NCBI GenBank assembly: GCA_026315105.1
Contig: CM048744.1
Location: forward strand, 658,257,676 to 658,321,675
Source of the DNA: Locusta migratoria
Lineage: Eukaryota; Arthropoda; Insecta; Orthoptera; Acrididae
Direction: 5' to 3'
DNA: 64,000 bases
Numbering within the stretch: the first letter of the stretch is position 1; the number at the start of each line of letters is the position of its first letter. Positions 43,253 to 53,870 of the stretch are shown one piece after another. Position numbers and translations under genes: made by a program. The notes below the pieces were generated by a model. The model was not told where the DNA came from. It ran no database searches and was given only the letters and a program-made list of their open reading frames with translations.

Positions 43253-43470
43253 CAGCGGATTAGCCGTGCGCACTGGGGCGTCGTGTTGAGGTGCGCGCGG
43301 CCACAGAGTAACATCGCGGCCGTTCGCCGTCGGGGGTTCTAGTCCTCCCTCGGGCATGGGTGTTCGTGTTGTCCTTAGGTTAGTTTTCCTTAGTTTAAGA
43401 AGTTTGTAAGTTACGGACTAGTAACCCAGCAGCTGAGTCCGATACATTTACAAACATTTCAACATTTTTG
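43253..43470 (+). repeat. SINE, group B, variant head
   Basis: The head is longer than usual, with an extra GCGCGCGGCCACAGAG-type segment between A and B boxes. The B box is GGTTCTAGTCC, then a normal body and tail. Confidence 0.85.
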
Positions 43471-43513
43471 AAGACACAGTTTTTGACGGAGAAGACGTCA
43501 GTTCGCCATTCTA

Positions 43514-43554
43514 CCTCTGAAGATGTCTTCCGCAGCCGAAGATGAAACGTTAGG
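43514..43554 (+). ncRNA. hammerhead-ribozyme-like motif, well formed
   Basis: CCT (43,514-43,516) pairs with AGG (43,552-43,554) as stem I. The core CTGAAGA fits the CUGANGA consensus, followed by one extra T and a stem II GTCTTC/GAAGAT (one G-T pair) around 7 bases. Then come GAAA at 43,544-43,547, a self-complementary ACGT and a U-U cleavage position at 43,551. All core bases are present. Helix III is far too short to act alone, so a dimer would be required, as known for small variants linked to Penelope-like elements. Confidence 0.62.
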
Positions 43555-44094
43555 GGAAAGTTTTATAATTCGACCACGGCTTATGAGCCCGGAAGTTTTA
43601 AATGAAGTTGACGCCGGCCGTGAAAGCTTACATTGTATGATCGTCCGTTTTATGTTCTTCGACGTATCATTTGCAGCTGGAAGGTACCTGGCTTTGATCC
43701 TAAACCGGATCCAGACTAACCATAGTGTGTGTGCAGATTTGCTACGGCTGTGGTGCTGAGGGGCAAACAGTGAAGGACATCACACAAGAATGCCCACTGA
43801 CACATTTCAATGGAGAAACAAGAAAATTCTTCCTGGCGACGCCATAGGTGATTACATACGTAAATAATGTAGATATAAATCTATAAATTAGTGTACCGGT
43901 CATGTATATGCCTTGCGATTAATAAATAAACACTCGATTCAGCTGCATCAAACTAAGTACCACGTTTCACAGTATTTTATCGAGCGTAAACTGCGCAACT
44001 GTGGCTATGATAAATTTTAGGCCATACACTAATGTATACGAAACGTACACTTGGAAATTTAATGTAAAATTGACAGTAGAATTATAGTAAAAAA
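43555..44094. other. unassigned
   Basis: The 78-codon frame overlapping the hammerhead-like site (43,523-43,759) looks incidental. AT-rich after 43,840. Confidence 0.3.
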
Positions 44095-44118
44095 CACTGT
44101 AATATATTATTTCATTAT

Positions 44119-44155
44119 CACGAGATATCTTTCGGCGTATTGCCGTCGTCAGGTG
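44119..44155 (-). ncRNA. hammerhead-ribozyme-like motif, left arm
   Basis: On the minus strand: CAC and GTG form stem I, the core is CTGACGA (fits CUGANGA), then one extra C, a GGC/GCC stem II with a 5-base loop, GAAA, a self-complementary AGATATCT helix III and a C at the cleavage position. All core bases are intact. Confidence 0.6.
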
Positions 44156-44267
44156 TTTTTTTGTATTTAAAGGCCGTAACTGCTTCAACTGACTTTTTTG
44201 TGAGATTTTTTATAATTCTTTACGATTTTAGCCAGTTATCGTATCTGTCAGTGCTCGAGATCAAAGA

Positions 44268-44304
44268 CACCTGACGACGACAATACGCCGAAAAATATCT
44301 CGTG
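44268..44304 (+). ncRNA. hammerhead-ribozyme-like motif, right arm
   Basis: Inverted mate of the left motif: CAC, CTGACGA, C, a stem II weakened by one change (GAC against GCC), GAAA, then a disrupted helix III and GTG. Confidence 0.5.
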
Positions 44305-44400
44305 ATAAATAATTCAATGAATCGGGGTCTGGGATAGGAATCATTACAACAACGTCGCTTATCGCTGCGGCGTGGGCTACTTACGAAATTCCAATCGTCA

Positions 44401-44607
44401 ACATACAAAAAAATGTTCAAATGTTTGCAGAGCTTATGGGACTTAACTAAGGGGTCATCAGTCCCTAAACTTATAAACTACTTATGAACTATCTTATACT
44501 AAGGACGGCACAAATATCCATGCCCGAGGGGGGATTCGAACCCCCGACCGTAGTGGCCGTGCAGAGTCTGACTGGCGTGCCGCAGTACGCTCGGCCACCG
44601 CGGCCGG
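44401..44607 (-). repeat. SINE, group A, nested in LINE
   Basis: Complete, starting with an A-rich tail at the left. Duplication CCAATCGTCA/CCAATCGCCA (one difference) at 44,391-44,400 and 44,608-44,617. Confidence 0.94.
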
Positions 44608-44727
44608 CCAATCGCCAAAAATCTCCTCCGAATGAGAAAATATATTATTGACTCCCACTTACATGCGTAGAAATGATCATCATAATAACATAGGAGAAAT
44701 CAGAGCTCGAACGGAAAGATTCAGGTG

Positions 44728-44893
44728 GCCTGCCGCGGTGGCAAAGGGGACTGAGGCGCTCGAATCCCCCTCGGTCATGAATATTTGTGCCGTCCTTAGT
44801 CTTAGTTCATAAGTAGTTTGTAAGTTTAGGGACTGATGACCCCGTAGTTAAGTCCCATTAATTAAAAAAAAAAGAAAAAAAAGAAGAAAAAAA
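44728..44893 (+). repeat. SINE, group A, head-deleted, with A-rich tail
   Basis: Lacks about 40 bases between the A and B boxes, so the anticodon part of the tRNA-like head is gone. Ends in an unusually long A-rich tail (44,865-44,893). Perfect 13-bp duplication AAAGATTCAGGTG at 44,715-44,727 and 44,894-44,906. Confidence 0.95.
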
Positions 44894-45048
44894 AAAGATT
44901 CAGGTGTTATTTCTTCCCGCGCGCTATTCGTGAATGGAATGGGAGATAAGTAGTATAATGGTAGTTCGATGAACGCTCTGCTAGGCACTTAAATGTGATT
45001 TGCATAGTATTCCATGTAGATGTAGATGTAAAATAATATATTACAGTA

Positions 45049-47892
45049 TTTGGACCATCCTTTTACAATTATGTCAATATAAAAGGGAAATGGATAGGTT
45101 GAAGTTAGATATAGTGGGTATTAGTGAAGTTCGGTGGCAGGATGAACAGGATTTCTGGTCAGGCGAGTACAGGATTATAAATACAAAATCAGTTGGGGGT
45201 ATCACAGGAGTAGGACTGATAATGAATAAGAAAATAGGAATGCGGGTAAACTACTATGACCAGCACAGTGATCGCATTATCATTGTCAAGATAGATACGA
45301 AGCCAACACCGACAACAGTAGTACAGGTTTATATGCCAACTAGCTCTGCCGACGATGAGGAGATCGAAGAAATATATGAGGAGCTAAAGGAAATTATTCA
45401 GACAGTTAAGGGAGAGGAAAACCTAATTGTGATGGGAGACTGGAATTCGGTAGTAGGAAAAGGAAGGGAAGGGAGGATAGTAGGTGAATATGGTCTGGGC
45501 AGGAGGAATGAAAGAGGAAGTCGCCTGGTAGAATTTTGCACGGAACATGATTTAATCGTAACAAACACCTGGTTTAAGAATCACAAAAGAAGGTTGTATA
45601 CATGGAAGAGACCAGGAGACACCGGAAGGTATCAGATAGATTTTATAATGGTAAGACATAGATTCCGGAACCAGGTTATAAACTGCAAGACGTACCCAGG
45701 GGCAGATATAGACTCTGACCATAACTTGTTAGTCATGAACTGTAGGCTGAAACTGAAAAAATTGCAGAAAGGTAGGAAAATAAGGAGATGGGACTTAGAT
45801 AAATTGAAGGAAAGTGAAGTTGTGGAGAATTTCAGAGGGAGATTTAGGCAACAATTGACAGAAACAGGAGGAAATAGAACAGTAGAAGAGGAATGGGTAG
45901 CATTGAGAGATGAAATAGTGAAGGCAGCAGAGGACAAAATAGGTAGAAAGGCAAGACCTACAAAAAATCCTTGGATATCACACGAAATACTAGATTTAAT
46001 TGATGAAAGGAGAAAATATAAAAATGCAGTAAATGAAACAGGCAAAATGGAGTTCAGACGATTAAAAAATGAGATTGACAGGAAATGCAAAATGGCTAAG
46101 CAGGAGTGGCTAGAAGCCAAATGCAGATCTGTAGAAGAATGTATAAGAAGGGGAAAAGTAGATACCGCCTACAGGAAAATAAAAGAGACATTTGGGGACA
46201 AGAAAAGCATCTCTACGAATATCAAGAACTCAGATGGGAAGCCGGTTCTCAGCAAAGAAGGGAAAGCTGAAAGGTGGAAAGAGTACATAGAACAGCTCTA
46301 CAAAGGAAATGAACTTACAGACAATGTTGTAGGAAGGGAAGAGGACGTAGATCAAGATGAAATAGGAGATGCTATACTGAGAGATGAATTTGACAGAGCC
46401 TTGAAAGACCTAGGTCGGAACAAGGCCCCAGGAGTAGATGACATTCCCGCAGAGCTATTAAAGTCTCTGGGAGAGCCAGCCATGACAAGACTATTTGAAC
46501 TGGTGTGTAGGATTTATGAGACAGGCGAAATACCCTCAGACTTTAAGAAAAATGTGATAATCCCCATTCCAAAGAAATCGGGCGCAGACAGGTGTGAAAA
46601 TTACAGAACCATCAGTTTGATAAGTCAAGGTTGCAAAATTTTAACACGAATTATCTACAGGAGAATGGAAAAGCTGATATAAGCTGACCTCGGGGAAGAT
46701 CAGTTTGGATTCAGGAGGAACGTAGGAACCCGGGAGGCAATACTTACCTTACGTCTTATCTTAGAAGATAGATTAAGGAAAGGCAAACCTACATTTTTAG
46801 CCTTTGTAGATTTGGAGAAAGCATTTGACAATGTTGACTGGAATACACTCTTTCAAATTTTGAAGTCAGCAGGGGTAAAATATAGGGAAAGGAGAGTTAT
46901 TTATAACTTGTACCAAAGCCAGCCCGCAGTTATTAGACTCGAAGGGCATGAAAGGGAAGCATCAGTTGGGAAGGGAGTAAGACAGGGTTGTAGCCTTTCT
47001 CCGATGTTATTCAATTTGTACATCGAGCAGGCGGTGAAGGAAAGCAAGGAAAAATTTGGAATAGGTATTAAAGTACAGGGGGAAGAAATAAAAACATTGT
47101 GTTTTGCTGATGGCATTGTAATTCTGTCAGAGACAGCAAAGGACCTGGAAGAGCAGTTGAATGGAATGGACAGTATGTTGAAGAGAGCATATAAAATGAA
47201 AATTAACAAGAGCAAAACAAAAGTAATGGAATGCGGTCTCAGAAAATCGGGCGATGCTGAAGGAATTAGATTAGGTAACGAAACAATGAAGGTGGTAGAT
47301 GAGTTTTGTTACTTGGGTAGTAAAATAACATGTGATGGTCGCAGTACAGAGGATATAAAATGCAGAATGGCAATGGGAAGAAAAGCATTTTTGAAAAAGA
47401 GAAATTTGCTAACATCGAATATTAATTTAAGTGTAAGGAAGTCTTTTCTGAAGGCATTTGTGTGGAGTGTTGCCTTGTACGGGAGTGAAACATGGACGAT
47501 AAGCAGTGCGGACAGGAAGAGAATAGAGGCTTTTGAAATGTGGTGTTACAGAAGAATGCTGAAGATTAGGTGGGTAGATCGCATAACCAATGAAGAAGTA
47601 CTGAACAGAATTGGTGAGAAAAGGAATTTTTGGCATACCCTGGCTAAAAGAAGGGATCGCTTGGTAGGACACATTCTTAGACATCGGGGAATCGTAAATT
47701 TAGCATTAGAGGGAAGTGTGTGGGGGAAAAATCGCAGAGGGAGACCAAGAGACGCGTATAGTAAGCAGATTCAAGTGGATGTGGGTTGCCGTTCTTATGA
47801 GGAGATGAAAAGGCTTGCTCAGGATAGAGTAGGGTGGAGAGCTGCATCAAACCAGTCTCCGGACTGAAGACCATAACAACATAACAACAACA
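45049..47892 (+). mobile_element. RTE-clade LINE, nearly full coding length
   Basis: The best-preserved LINE in the window. It has an endonuclease and reverse transcriptase in one frame, a very short 3' untranslated region and an ATAACAACATAACAACAAC tail, all typical of RTE elements. The 5' end is truncated within the endonuclease: the first catalytic Asn motif (WNVRT-like) is absent. It sits immediately beyond the foldback element ending at 45,048. No target duplication is visible at the tail. Confidence 0.93.
45090..47869 (+). pseudogene. RTE endonuclease/reverse transcriptase, one stop and a lost catalytic Asp
   Basis: A single frame of about 925 codons, interrupted by one TAA at 46,680-46,682 where related copies have Glu (MEKLIE). 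The endonuclease shows GISEVRWQ (catalytic Glu), VMGDWNSVVG (Asp/Asn), YQIDFIMV and DSDHNLLVM. The reverse transcriptase shows NKAPGVDDIPAELL, IPIPKK, ISLISQGCKILTR, FGFRRNVGTREA, FVDLEKAFDNVDW (first catalytic Asp) and VRQGCSLSPMLFNLYIEQ. The YADD/FADD motif reads FADG (47,103-47,114), so the second Asp of the pair is Gly. The C-terminal block AFEMWCYRRMLKIRW follows. No usable start is certain because the 5' end is truncated; the first ATG in frame is at 45,090. It would act in target-primed reverse transcription, but this copy is dead twice over. Confidence 0.93.
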
Positions 47893-48599
47893 CGACATAT
47901 CTGTCGGCCCAAGATATAATAAGTAGAATTATTGTTCATTTACTTCTCGAGAGTTTGTGTGTGGTATCCGAAATACCGAACCGTGCGGTGTATCGTATTC
48001 TGAATAAGCTGCTTTGGCTACTATGTCATTCGATTCTGAGATACAAAGAAAGAGATTAATTTTTTCGCTGTGTACAATTTGAAATTTTCGCGCACATTCT
48101 CTTCGCTATTCGCCCAGGTATCTCACTCCGTTGTCGATATATTGGGGTCATATCCCGCAGACAGTCGCTGTACAAAATGCAGCCTCTGCCGCCAGCAAGG
48201 CAGGTCACGTCACTACACATGTTCCCTACCGCACCGCGCTACAGGCCAAGTAATATTGTTCGCGACCTTCCCTAAAAATCGCGCATTTACCCCGTGTTCG
48301 AAACATGTTATGCAACATTGTGCGCTATTTGTACTGGACTAGCGATATTCACTACATCTTCGCAACACGTTGTCAACAAACAACCTGCATTCCGCTGCCT
48401 TGTCGGTGGAGAACAAAGGAGCGTTGTTGCTGGCCGCTACCACACGCTGCGGCCACTGCTTCTGTTCTGCGCCTGGACATGGGAAGCGTGTTGCTTTTCC
48501 GTGTCGCTTAATTATTTACAAACGTCCAAAATTCATGAGCTTATCCCACTCAGAGGGGCAGAGCAGTGCCTCTGAATTGTGCAAAGCTAAAGTTACAGC
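47893..48599. other. unassigned
   Basis: Moderate GC, several overlapping frames of 70-107 codons with no domain. I see no splice or gene structure that I could support. Confidence 0.3.
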
Positions 48600-48725
48600 A
48601 GACGTGCGGTGTGGGGCGCCGCCCCGTGGTACCGATTGCGCGGCCGCTCCCGTCAGAGGTTCGACTTTGGGCGTGTGTGTGTGTTGTGATTGAGTGTGTA
48701 TGGTCCCTTAAGTTATAAACATTTC
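48600..48725 (+). repeat. SINE, group B, strongly diverged
   Basis: Head-like GCGCCGCCCCGTGGTACCG, B box GAGGTTCGACTTTGGGC, GTGTGTGTGT body start and TTAAGTTATAAACATTTCAA tail. Body mostly deleted. Confidence 0.6.
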
Positions 48726-49204
48726 AAAGTTACAAAAACATAAACAGAATAAATGACTCAGTATTAAAGTAGGTTTGAACTGGATATCAAGGTGGAAAGA
48801 AAAAACTGGAGAGGAAAGCATTCACCGACCAATACGGCGGAGAACACAAGAAAAGGATAGGAAAATCACCAATGGAGCATAGCAGAGAACAGACTACGGA
48901 AGAATAGAGAGAGAGAAGAAGAGGAAGGATGAAGAGTTTATGTGAGGAGAAGAAAATCCACGAAGGGGCTATCGGTGGTCCTAGAGAGGCCGCAACGCAG
49001 GAAGAAGAAGAAAGTGTTTGACTCAGTACACGTGTGAAAAATTCTGTACGTATGAAATTGAATGAAAGTAGGGTGTGGCGCATATTTTGTTTACGGCTTT
49101 AAGTGCTTTGGTTTAAAATTCTACGGTACATGACACAATTACGTTTATTCTGTACTGTACAGCAATTTTCAACTGTAATTGTGTTGCCAGTGCCACGAAT
49201 ATCT
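48726..49204. other. unassigned, purine-rich
   Basis: AGAGAGA/GAAGAAG-rich stretch (48,890-49,015). The minus-strand 98-codon frame there is Leu/Ser-rich as a by-product of composition. Confidence 0.4.
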
Positions 49205-49218
49205 TTGTATGTAACAAA

Positions 49219-49410
49219 TGTTCAAATGCCTGTAAATCTATCGGACCAAACAGCATGGCCATCAGTCCGTAGCTTACAAACTACTTAAACCTAGGTAAAC
49301 TAACCTAAGGACAAACACACACACCCATGCCCCAGGGAGGACTCGAACCTCCACGGCGAGCAACCGCGAGCTCCGCGGCGAGACACTTTAGCTCGGCTGC
49401 TCCACCGCGG
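49219..49410 (-). repeat. SINE, group B
   Basis: Full-length. Perfect 14-bp duplication TTGTATGTAACAAA at 49,205-49,218 and 49,411-49,424, the longest in the window. Confidence 0.97.
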
Positions 49411-49503
49411 TTGTATGTAACAAATTATGTATTGTTGGCATCCGCAGCTGTAGACTTGAGCCACAATGATGGAAACCGCTTCAGCTGTATGGTATTCTTT
49501 TAT

Positions 49504-49547
49504 TAACCAACTAGTTTCGTGGCATTAGAGCCACATCATCAGGGTTA
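49504..49547 (-). ncRNA. hammerhead-ribozyme candidate, best formed
   Basis: On the minus strand, TAACC (from 49,547-49,543) and GGTTA (49,508-49,504) form a perfect 5-bp stem I. The core CTGATGA is at 49,542-49,536, then one extra T (49,535), a 5-bp stem II GTGGC/GCCAC around TCTAAT, GAAA (49,518-49,515), the self-complementary ACTAGT helix III, and U-U before the cleavage point at stem I. All invariant core bases are present. AATAAA overlaps stem I (minus strand, about 49,506-49,501). Helix III of only 3 bp without a loop would need a dimer. Small hammerheads of this kind are associated with Penelope-like elements; no such coding sequence lies beside it here. Confidence 0.72.
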
Positions 49548-50165
49548 TATGTTATTTCATATTTTTCTCTCTTCAGTGGACTAGACGACCCAACGTTCTC
49601 TGGTCCGGTGGCTGGCGTTGCGCTTGGGCCGACAGTCGTCAACTATATGTACGTGTTTGCACTTGCTGGTGTAATTGACAGTGCAGTATAGATGACGTAG
49701 CAACATCTCCTAGAGGCTACAAAATGTCAGTTATAGGCCATTTCTCCTGTATAAAATTTGTTTTTATCTGGTCGTTATTGCGGATACCCGTGCTAACTCT
49801 AAGTAATATGATCCGCTTCCCATCACCTTCGCCGTCTGTAGTGTGTAAAACATGGCAAGAATTTCGCATGCGCTGTGATAGGATATGCGCGGATACCTCG
49901 CCTGGCGTCAGCTTTGCATACCGCGCACGAGGTTCATCGGGCAAAGATAGTGCTGTATTTGCTGTCCTTGCTATTCATCTGTGAAAACTCCATGTAAAGA
50001 TTTATGTCCACATACTGTATATATATAATTACAGAATTGCTTGACCTTAAATCACTTGAGACAATGGATAAATAATAACACCAAAAGACAAAGAATAAAC
50101 AGCATGCGGCACATAACCATGGAATTGTCGCATCACTACATCATAGCACGGAAGAAAATAGGTAA
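49548..50165. other. unassigned
   Basis: Frames of 75-86 codons without domains. Nothing else recognised. Confidence 0.3.
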
Positions 50166-50397
50166 GGGATAGATTGGTAGGACACATTCTTAGACATCAA
50201 GGAATTGTTAATTTAGCGTTGGAGGGAAGTGTGTGGGGAAAAAATCGCAGGGGAAGACCAAGAGATGGATACAGTAAGCAGATTCAGACAGATGTAGTTT
50301 GTCGTTCTTATGTGGAGATGAAGAGGTTTGCTCAGGATAGGGAATTGTGGAGAGCTGCATCAAACCAGTCTCCGGACTGAAGACCACAACAACAAAC
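50166..50397 (+). mobile_element. RTE-clade LINE, extreme 3' end
   Basis: Encodes the last 68 residues of the RTE protein (VGHILRHQGIVNLALEGSVWG to WRAASNQSPD) with an open frame, then the AACAACAAC tail. Strongly 5'-truncated. Confidence 0.92.
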
Positions 50398-50689
50398 AGT
50401 CGCTACAGATCTCTCATATTACAGATTTTTAAATCACCAAACCTCATGTATGTTACTTTTGATAGTTTCCCATGATCGAGTCAAGGACTCTCCGGACACA
50501 GAGCAATACAGAGCGATTCAGAAGGAATGAGACTTAATTTGTGACTTGATTCCAAACGCAAGAATAAACCGAAAAAGGACTATCAACATGTGCCCAGTTC
50601 GTTACGTAACTGGAACGAGTTGAAGACTACGCACATTTATGAATGAATATGAAGACAAGACTGTGTGAATGTTACTCGCCGAAATTCTG

Positions 50690-50880
50690 TGTAGGAAGGA
50701 GTTTAACGTCCCGTCGACAGCGTGATCGTTAGAGACGGAGCATACGCTTGGAAGGTTTGCCTGGAGTGATTTAGGGAAATCACGGAAAATCTATATCTGG
50801 ATGGCCGGAGGTGGATTTGAACTACCATTTTTCTGGATGCGAGTCCAGTGTGTTACCACTGAGCCTCGTCGCTTGCTTGA
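50690..50880 (-). repeat. tRNA-related SINE, third family
   Basis: GGAAGGAGTTTAACGTCCCG, CGTTAGAGACGGAGCA, ATTTAGGGAAATCACGGAAAA and GATTTGAACTACC..GAGTCCAGTGTGTTACCACTGAGCC form a pattern I recognise from orthopteran genomic repeats. The right end holds the tRNA-like head read on the minus strand (box-A-like CAGTGGTAACAC). Unlike groups A and B in body and tail. Confidence 0.72.
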
Positions 50881-51838
50881 AGTACTGTGTAGAATGATCC
50901 ATTCTACAAAGGCTGTTCCCTCCCTTTTTAATGCGCTTGCGTTGTAGGATGTCTAATGCTGCACATGGAGTATCATACTAGCTGGCTTTAATGTAGGTTG
51001 TGCTGGTACTAGTTTCTTTAAGTGAATTCAGATATAATAAACAAACAGTTCCTTCAATGGCCGTGACGTCGTAACGGAAGTTAACTTGCACCCCAGCAAC
51101 AAAAATTATAATGTTCGTTACTTCTTAATATCTTTCCTCAAATTGATAAATGAATTAACTCAAAATTAAGATTCCACAGTAAGATCCAATACGTTAGCAT
51201 ACCCGGGGTCAATTTTTTTTTTAAATTTATGTTGCTTTGGTAATCTGTTTATTCCATAGTTCGTCTATAACTGTTATCGATATCGAAATACCACTTATCG
51301 TGCCACTTTAGTGACACACAACTTTTGTGTAAGTCTTTCAGACCACATTCAAAATTCACTTCAGAATTACCATCACTTAAGAAAAAAATCATTTACACAT
51401 CTTGGTACAATATTCAGAAATCGTGATCACTCATCAGTAACTTCTTTTTAAACTTTTTATTTTAAATGTATGTGACGTAAGTAATTTCACACAATTCAAT
51501 ATTACAAATCACAATTGCAACGAGACTTCATCTCAATATGAAATACAAAAAAGACTAAACATTTTACATTTACTTTTTTATATGCATTGTTAATGTTTAA
51601 AAAAATGTCAAACGCGGTCCGCAACAACAGGCAGTGTCTTCAAATTCAGACTAATCAACGAAGTGACCATCATTTTCTCGCTGACGTCGGCGGAGAACCC
51701 GTCACAACGTACTACTGCAGCACCGTCGTTACACACGAAACAAAAAAAGGCGAATGAAATTCACAAAGGTATATGTTCTTAAACATTAATAACATTCAAA
51801 GCCAGTTAATGGGCCCACAACCAAACCACCGTTAAGGG
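50881..51838. other. unassigned AT-rich
   Basis: About 950 bases with no recognised family or frame. Confidence 0.35.
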
Positions 51839-51839
51839 T

Positions 51840-52030
51840 TAAAAAATGTTTGTAAAGCTTATGGTATTTCACTGCGGGGTGATCAGTCCCTAAACGTACA
51901 AACTACTTATGAACATACACTGAAGACAATACAAACATCCATGCCCGAGGGAGGATTCGAACCTCTGACGAAGGAGCCCGCGCGATCCGCAACATGGTGC
52001 TCCAGACCGCTCGGCTACTCCCGCACGGCC
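51840..52030 (-). repeat. SINE, group A-like with variant head
   Basis: Group A tail and body, but the head ends CGGCTACTCCCGCACGGCC, matching the head of the copy at 32,507-32,640. It therefore combines traits of both groups. Possible short duplication CCACNGTTA. Confidence 0.88.
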
Positions 52031-52919
52031 ACTGTTACGGACATGGGTTATCCAGGTACTATATTACTTTAATGTCAGTTCTTCGACAGTTGGAGAACAC
52101 CCACACCTCTTGTAGGATAGTCACATGTCCTACTATTATTCTAACTGACCACCTACGTAATGTTCGCCAAGTAATCTTCACACTCACATTCATTCAAGGA
52201 TGTCACGTGTGTATTATTTAACGAGCTTCAATCCCGTTACGATCGCAAATCGGACAACTGTCGAGTGGACTCTTTCAGTTTATTCCTACATGTAGAATCA
52301 ACTCATAAATTACGTGACGTCCGTCCTGAATCATCCTGTGTATTACTGCTTATTCAAATGATGTTACCTGATTTTCCTACAGAGTCTCTGCTATCCGACG
52401 AGTACGCCACAATTGTAAACTGTTGTCGTCCCAACCTGTACCAATCCTGCCTCACAATCAATATTGTATTTCTAAAATCTCAGTGTACAAGCTTTCCAGT
52501 AATTTAGTGTTTGTTTGTTGCAGGTATGTGGGCTTCTCGCCGTCTATTTTGATTTCGCTGAACTCTGTGTAAACGCCTGCCCCTGGGTCGTCATTCTACG
52601 TTGGCACGCTTACGGGGTGCAACATTGCTGGTAAGATTGTTTTTATTTTGTAAAAGAGAAGTCTTATTAGATAGGACGTATAATTCTATGCAATGAATGT
52701 TCCCTTAATCATAGATTTTATTCTGCACGTGCTACATGCCGAGTAGCCAGCACCAGGTCGCGGCTGTAGTTGTCGGTGTCAAACTCACAGCCCAGGACTC
52801 CGGCCTGAGTAGACTCCCGTCCATCCGATGCCCTGCAGTGCGTTTTACTTTGTAAGGGACAAGGCGGCAGTTCTGCTCAAACTAATGCAGCGACCGGACC
52901 GTCGGACTCAACCACAGAA
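52031..52919. other. unassigned
   Basis: Two short frames (75 and 80 codons) without domains. Nothing recognised. Confidence 0.3.
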
Positions 52920-52926
52920 GTGTATC

Positions 52927-53105
52927 AAATATCTGTAAATCTATGGGACTTAACTACTCTAGGCTTACAAAGTGCTTAAACTAACTTATGCTAATGACAG
53001 CCAATACACTCATGCCCGAGGCAGGACTAGAACCTCGTACGGCGGGCAGCGGCGCGCTGCGCATCTAGGCTGCTTGTAACGCTCGGCCACTCCTCTGCAG
53101 CTGAT
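52927..53105 (-). repeat. SINE, group B, diverged
   Basis: Full layout with body CTTATGCTAATGACAGCCAATACAC and B box CTAGAACCTCG (one change). GTGTATC at 52,920-52,926 and 53,106-53,112 is a likely duplication. Confidence 0.85.
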
Positions 53106-53112
53106 GTGTATC

Positions 53113-53428
53113 GATTTCTACTCACTGCACCTGTGTATCCGCGAATACCGCTTCAACTAGCAGATGTGGTGTAGGGGCCCTCCTGTCCCACATTTTGATA
53201 GACGTCTACCTGAAGATAGTCTGCCTGAAGAATCGCATTAGAGCGTGCGACGCTTTCGAACATATTAACACTGTGCACTGTCGTGAACTGTACGATTACG
53301 CATGAAACTCTGAAAACAATTTGTCTTGCAGATTTGCTTTACATTTGCAACTCATTTGGATACTATTATTTTTACAAAGCGTACCTCTTCATCACACAGT
53401 ATATGTTTTCATTAAGGTAAGATTCAGT
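53113..53428. other. unassigned; possible old Penelope-like end
   Basis: At 53,236-53,265 CTGAAGA is followed by a TCGCA/TGCGA hairpin, but then CGCTTTCGAAC instead of GAAAC, so I do not call it a hammerhead. Confidence 0.3.
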
Positions 53429-53623
53429 GCCGGCCGCGGTGGCCGAGGGGCTTGAGGCGCTCCAGTCACGGTCCGCACGGCCACTACGGTCGGGGGTTCG
53501 AAACCCCCCTCGGGCATGGATATTTGTGCCGTCCTTAGTTGTAAGTAGTTCATAAGTAGTTTGTAAGTTTAGGGACTGATGACCCCGTAGTTAAGTCCCA
53601 TAAACTATACAAACATTTGAAAC
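53429..53623 (+). repeat. SINE, group A
   Basis: Full-length with one change in the B box (GGTTCGAAACC). No clear duplication. Confidence 0.93.
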
Positions 53624-53754
53624 AAATTCTTCATTTCGACAACTTCAGTAGGAGCTGCGTAGCTCCTTCTTCATGATTGAACTCCTGAGAATGTATGTAA
53701 ATATCAAATAACAAATCATCGTTAAGAGACATATTTTGCCTCAATATATATCAG

Positions 53755-53870
53755 AGATATAAACTGAAGTTGATTGAGGCATTGAATTAAAATGAGTGCC
53801 ATAGCCGGGATTGGAACCCGGAACCTCCTGCTTACAAGGCAGGCGCTATGCCAAGAAGTCGCCATGACTT
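53755..53870 (-). repeat. tRNA-Thr-like repeat, left copy of an inverted pair
   Basis: Read on the minus strand, a tRNA-like sequence with anticodon loop CTTGTAA between CCTGC/GCAGG arms (anticodon TGT, Thr) and T arm GGGTTCCAATCCCGG. It is followed by TTTTAATTCAATGCCTCAAT. The acceptor 5' half does not pair well, so it is not a functional gene. Confidence 0.68.

Larger units (their letters stand above)
44314..45030 (+). mobile_element. CR1/Jockey-like LINE 3' end with two nested SINEs
   Basis: Without the SINEs it spans only the last ~340 bases of the family: GGGATAGGAATCATTACAAC, the CGCGCGCTATTC segment, CTCTGCTAGGCACTT, TGTGATTTG and the (GTAGAT) tail at 45,016-45,030. Target duplication AAATAAT. 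Confidence 0.88.
44095..45048. mobile_element. foldback element with hammerhead-like arms, split by a LINE
   Basis: The left arm (44,095-44,160) and the right arm (44,263-44,313 continuing at 45,038-45,048) are inverted copies: CTGTAATATATTATTTCA at one end and AAATAATATATTACAG at the other. The right arm is interrupted by a CR1/Jockey-like LINE end with the duplication AAATAAT (44,307-44,313 and 45,031-45,037). Each arm has a hammerhead-like motif. No coding region. Confidence 0.75.

Noticed and set aside
45632..46120. 162-codon minus-strand frame
   Set aside because: Shadow of the RTE coding frame on the opposite strand.
53236..53265. Hammerhead-like motif
   Set aside because: CTGAAGA and a hairpin are present but the required GAAA is replaced; too damaged to list.
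53790..53870. tRNA-Thr gene
   Set aside because: Anticodon and T arms resemble tRNA, but the acceptor stem is not formed and the unit occurs as part of a repeat with a mirror copy.
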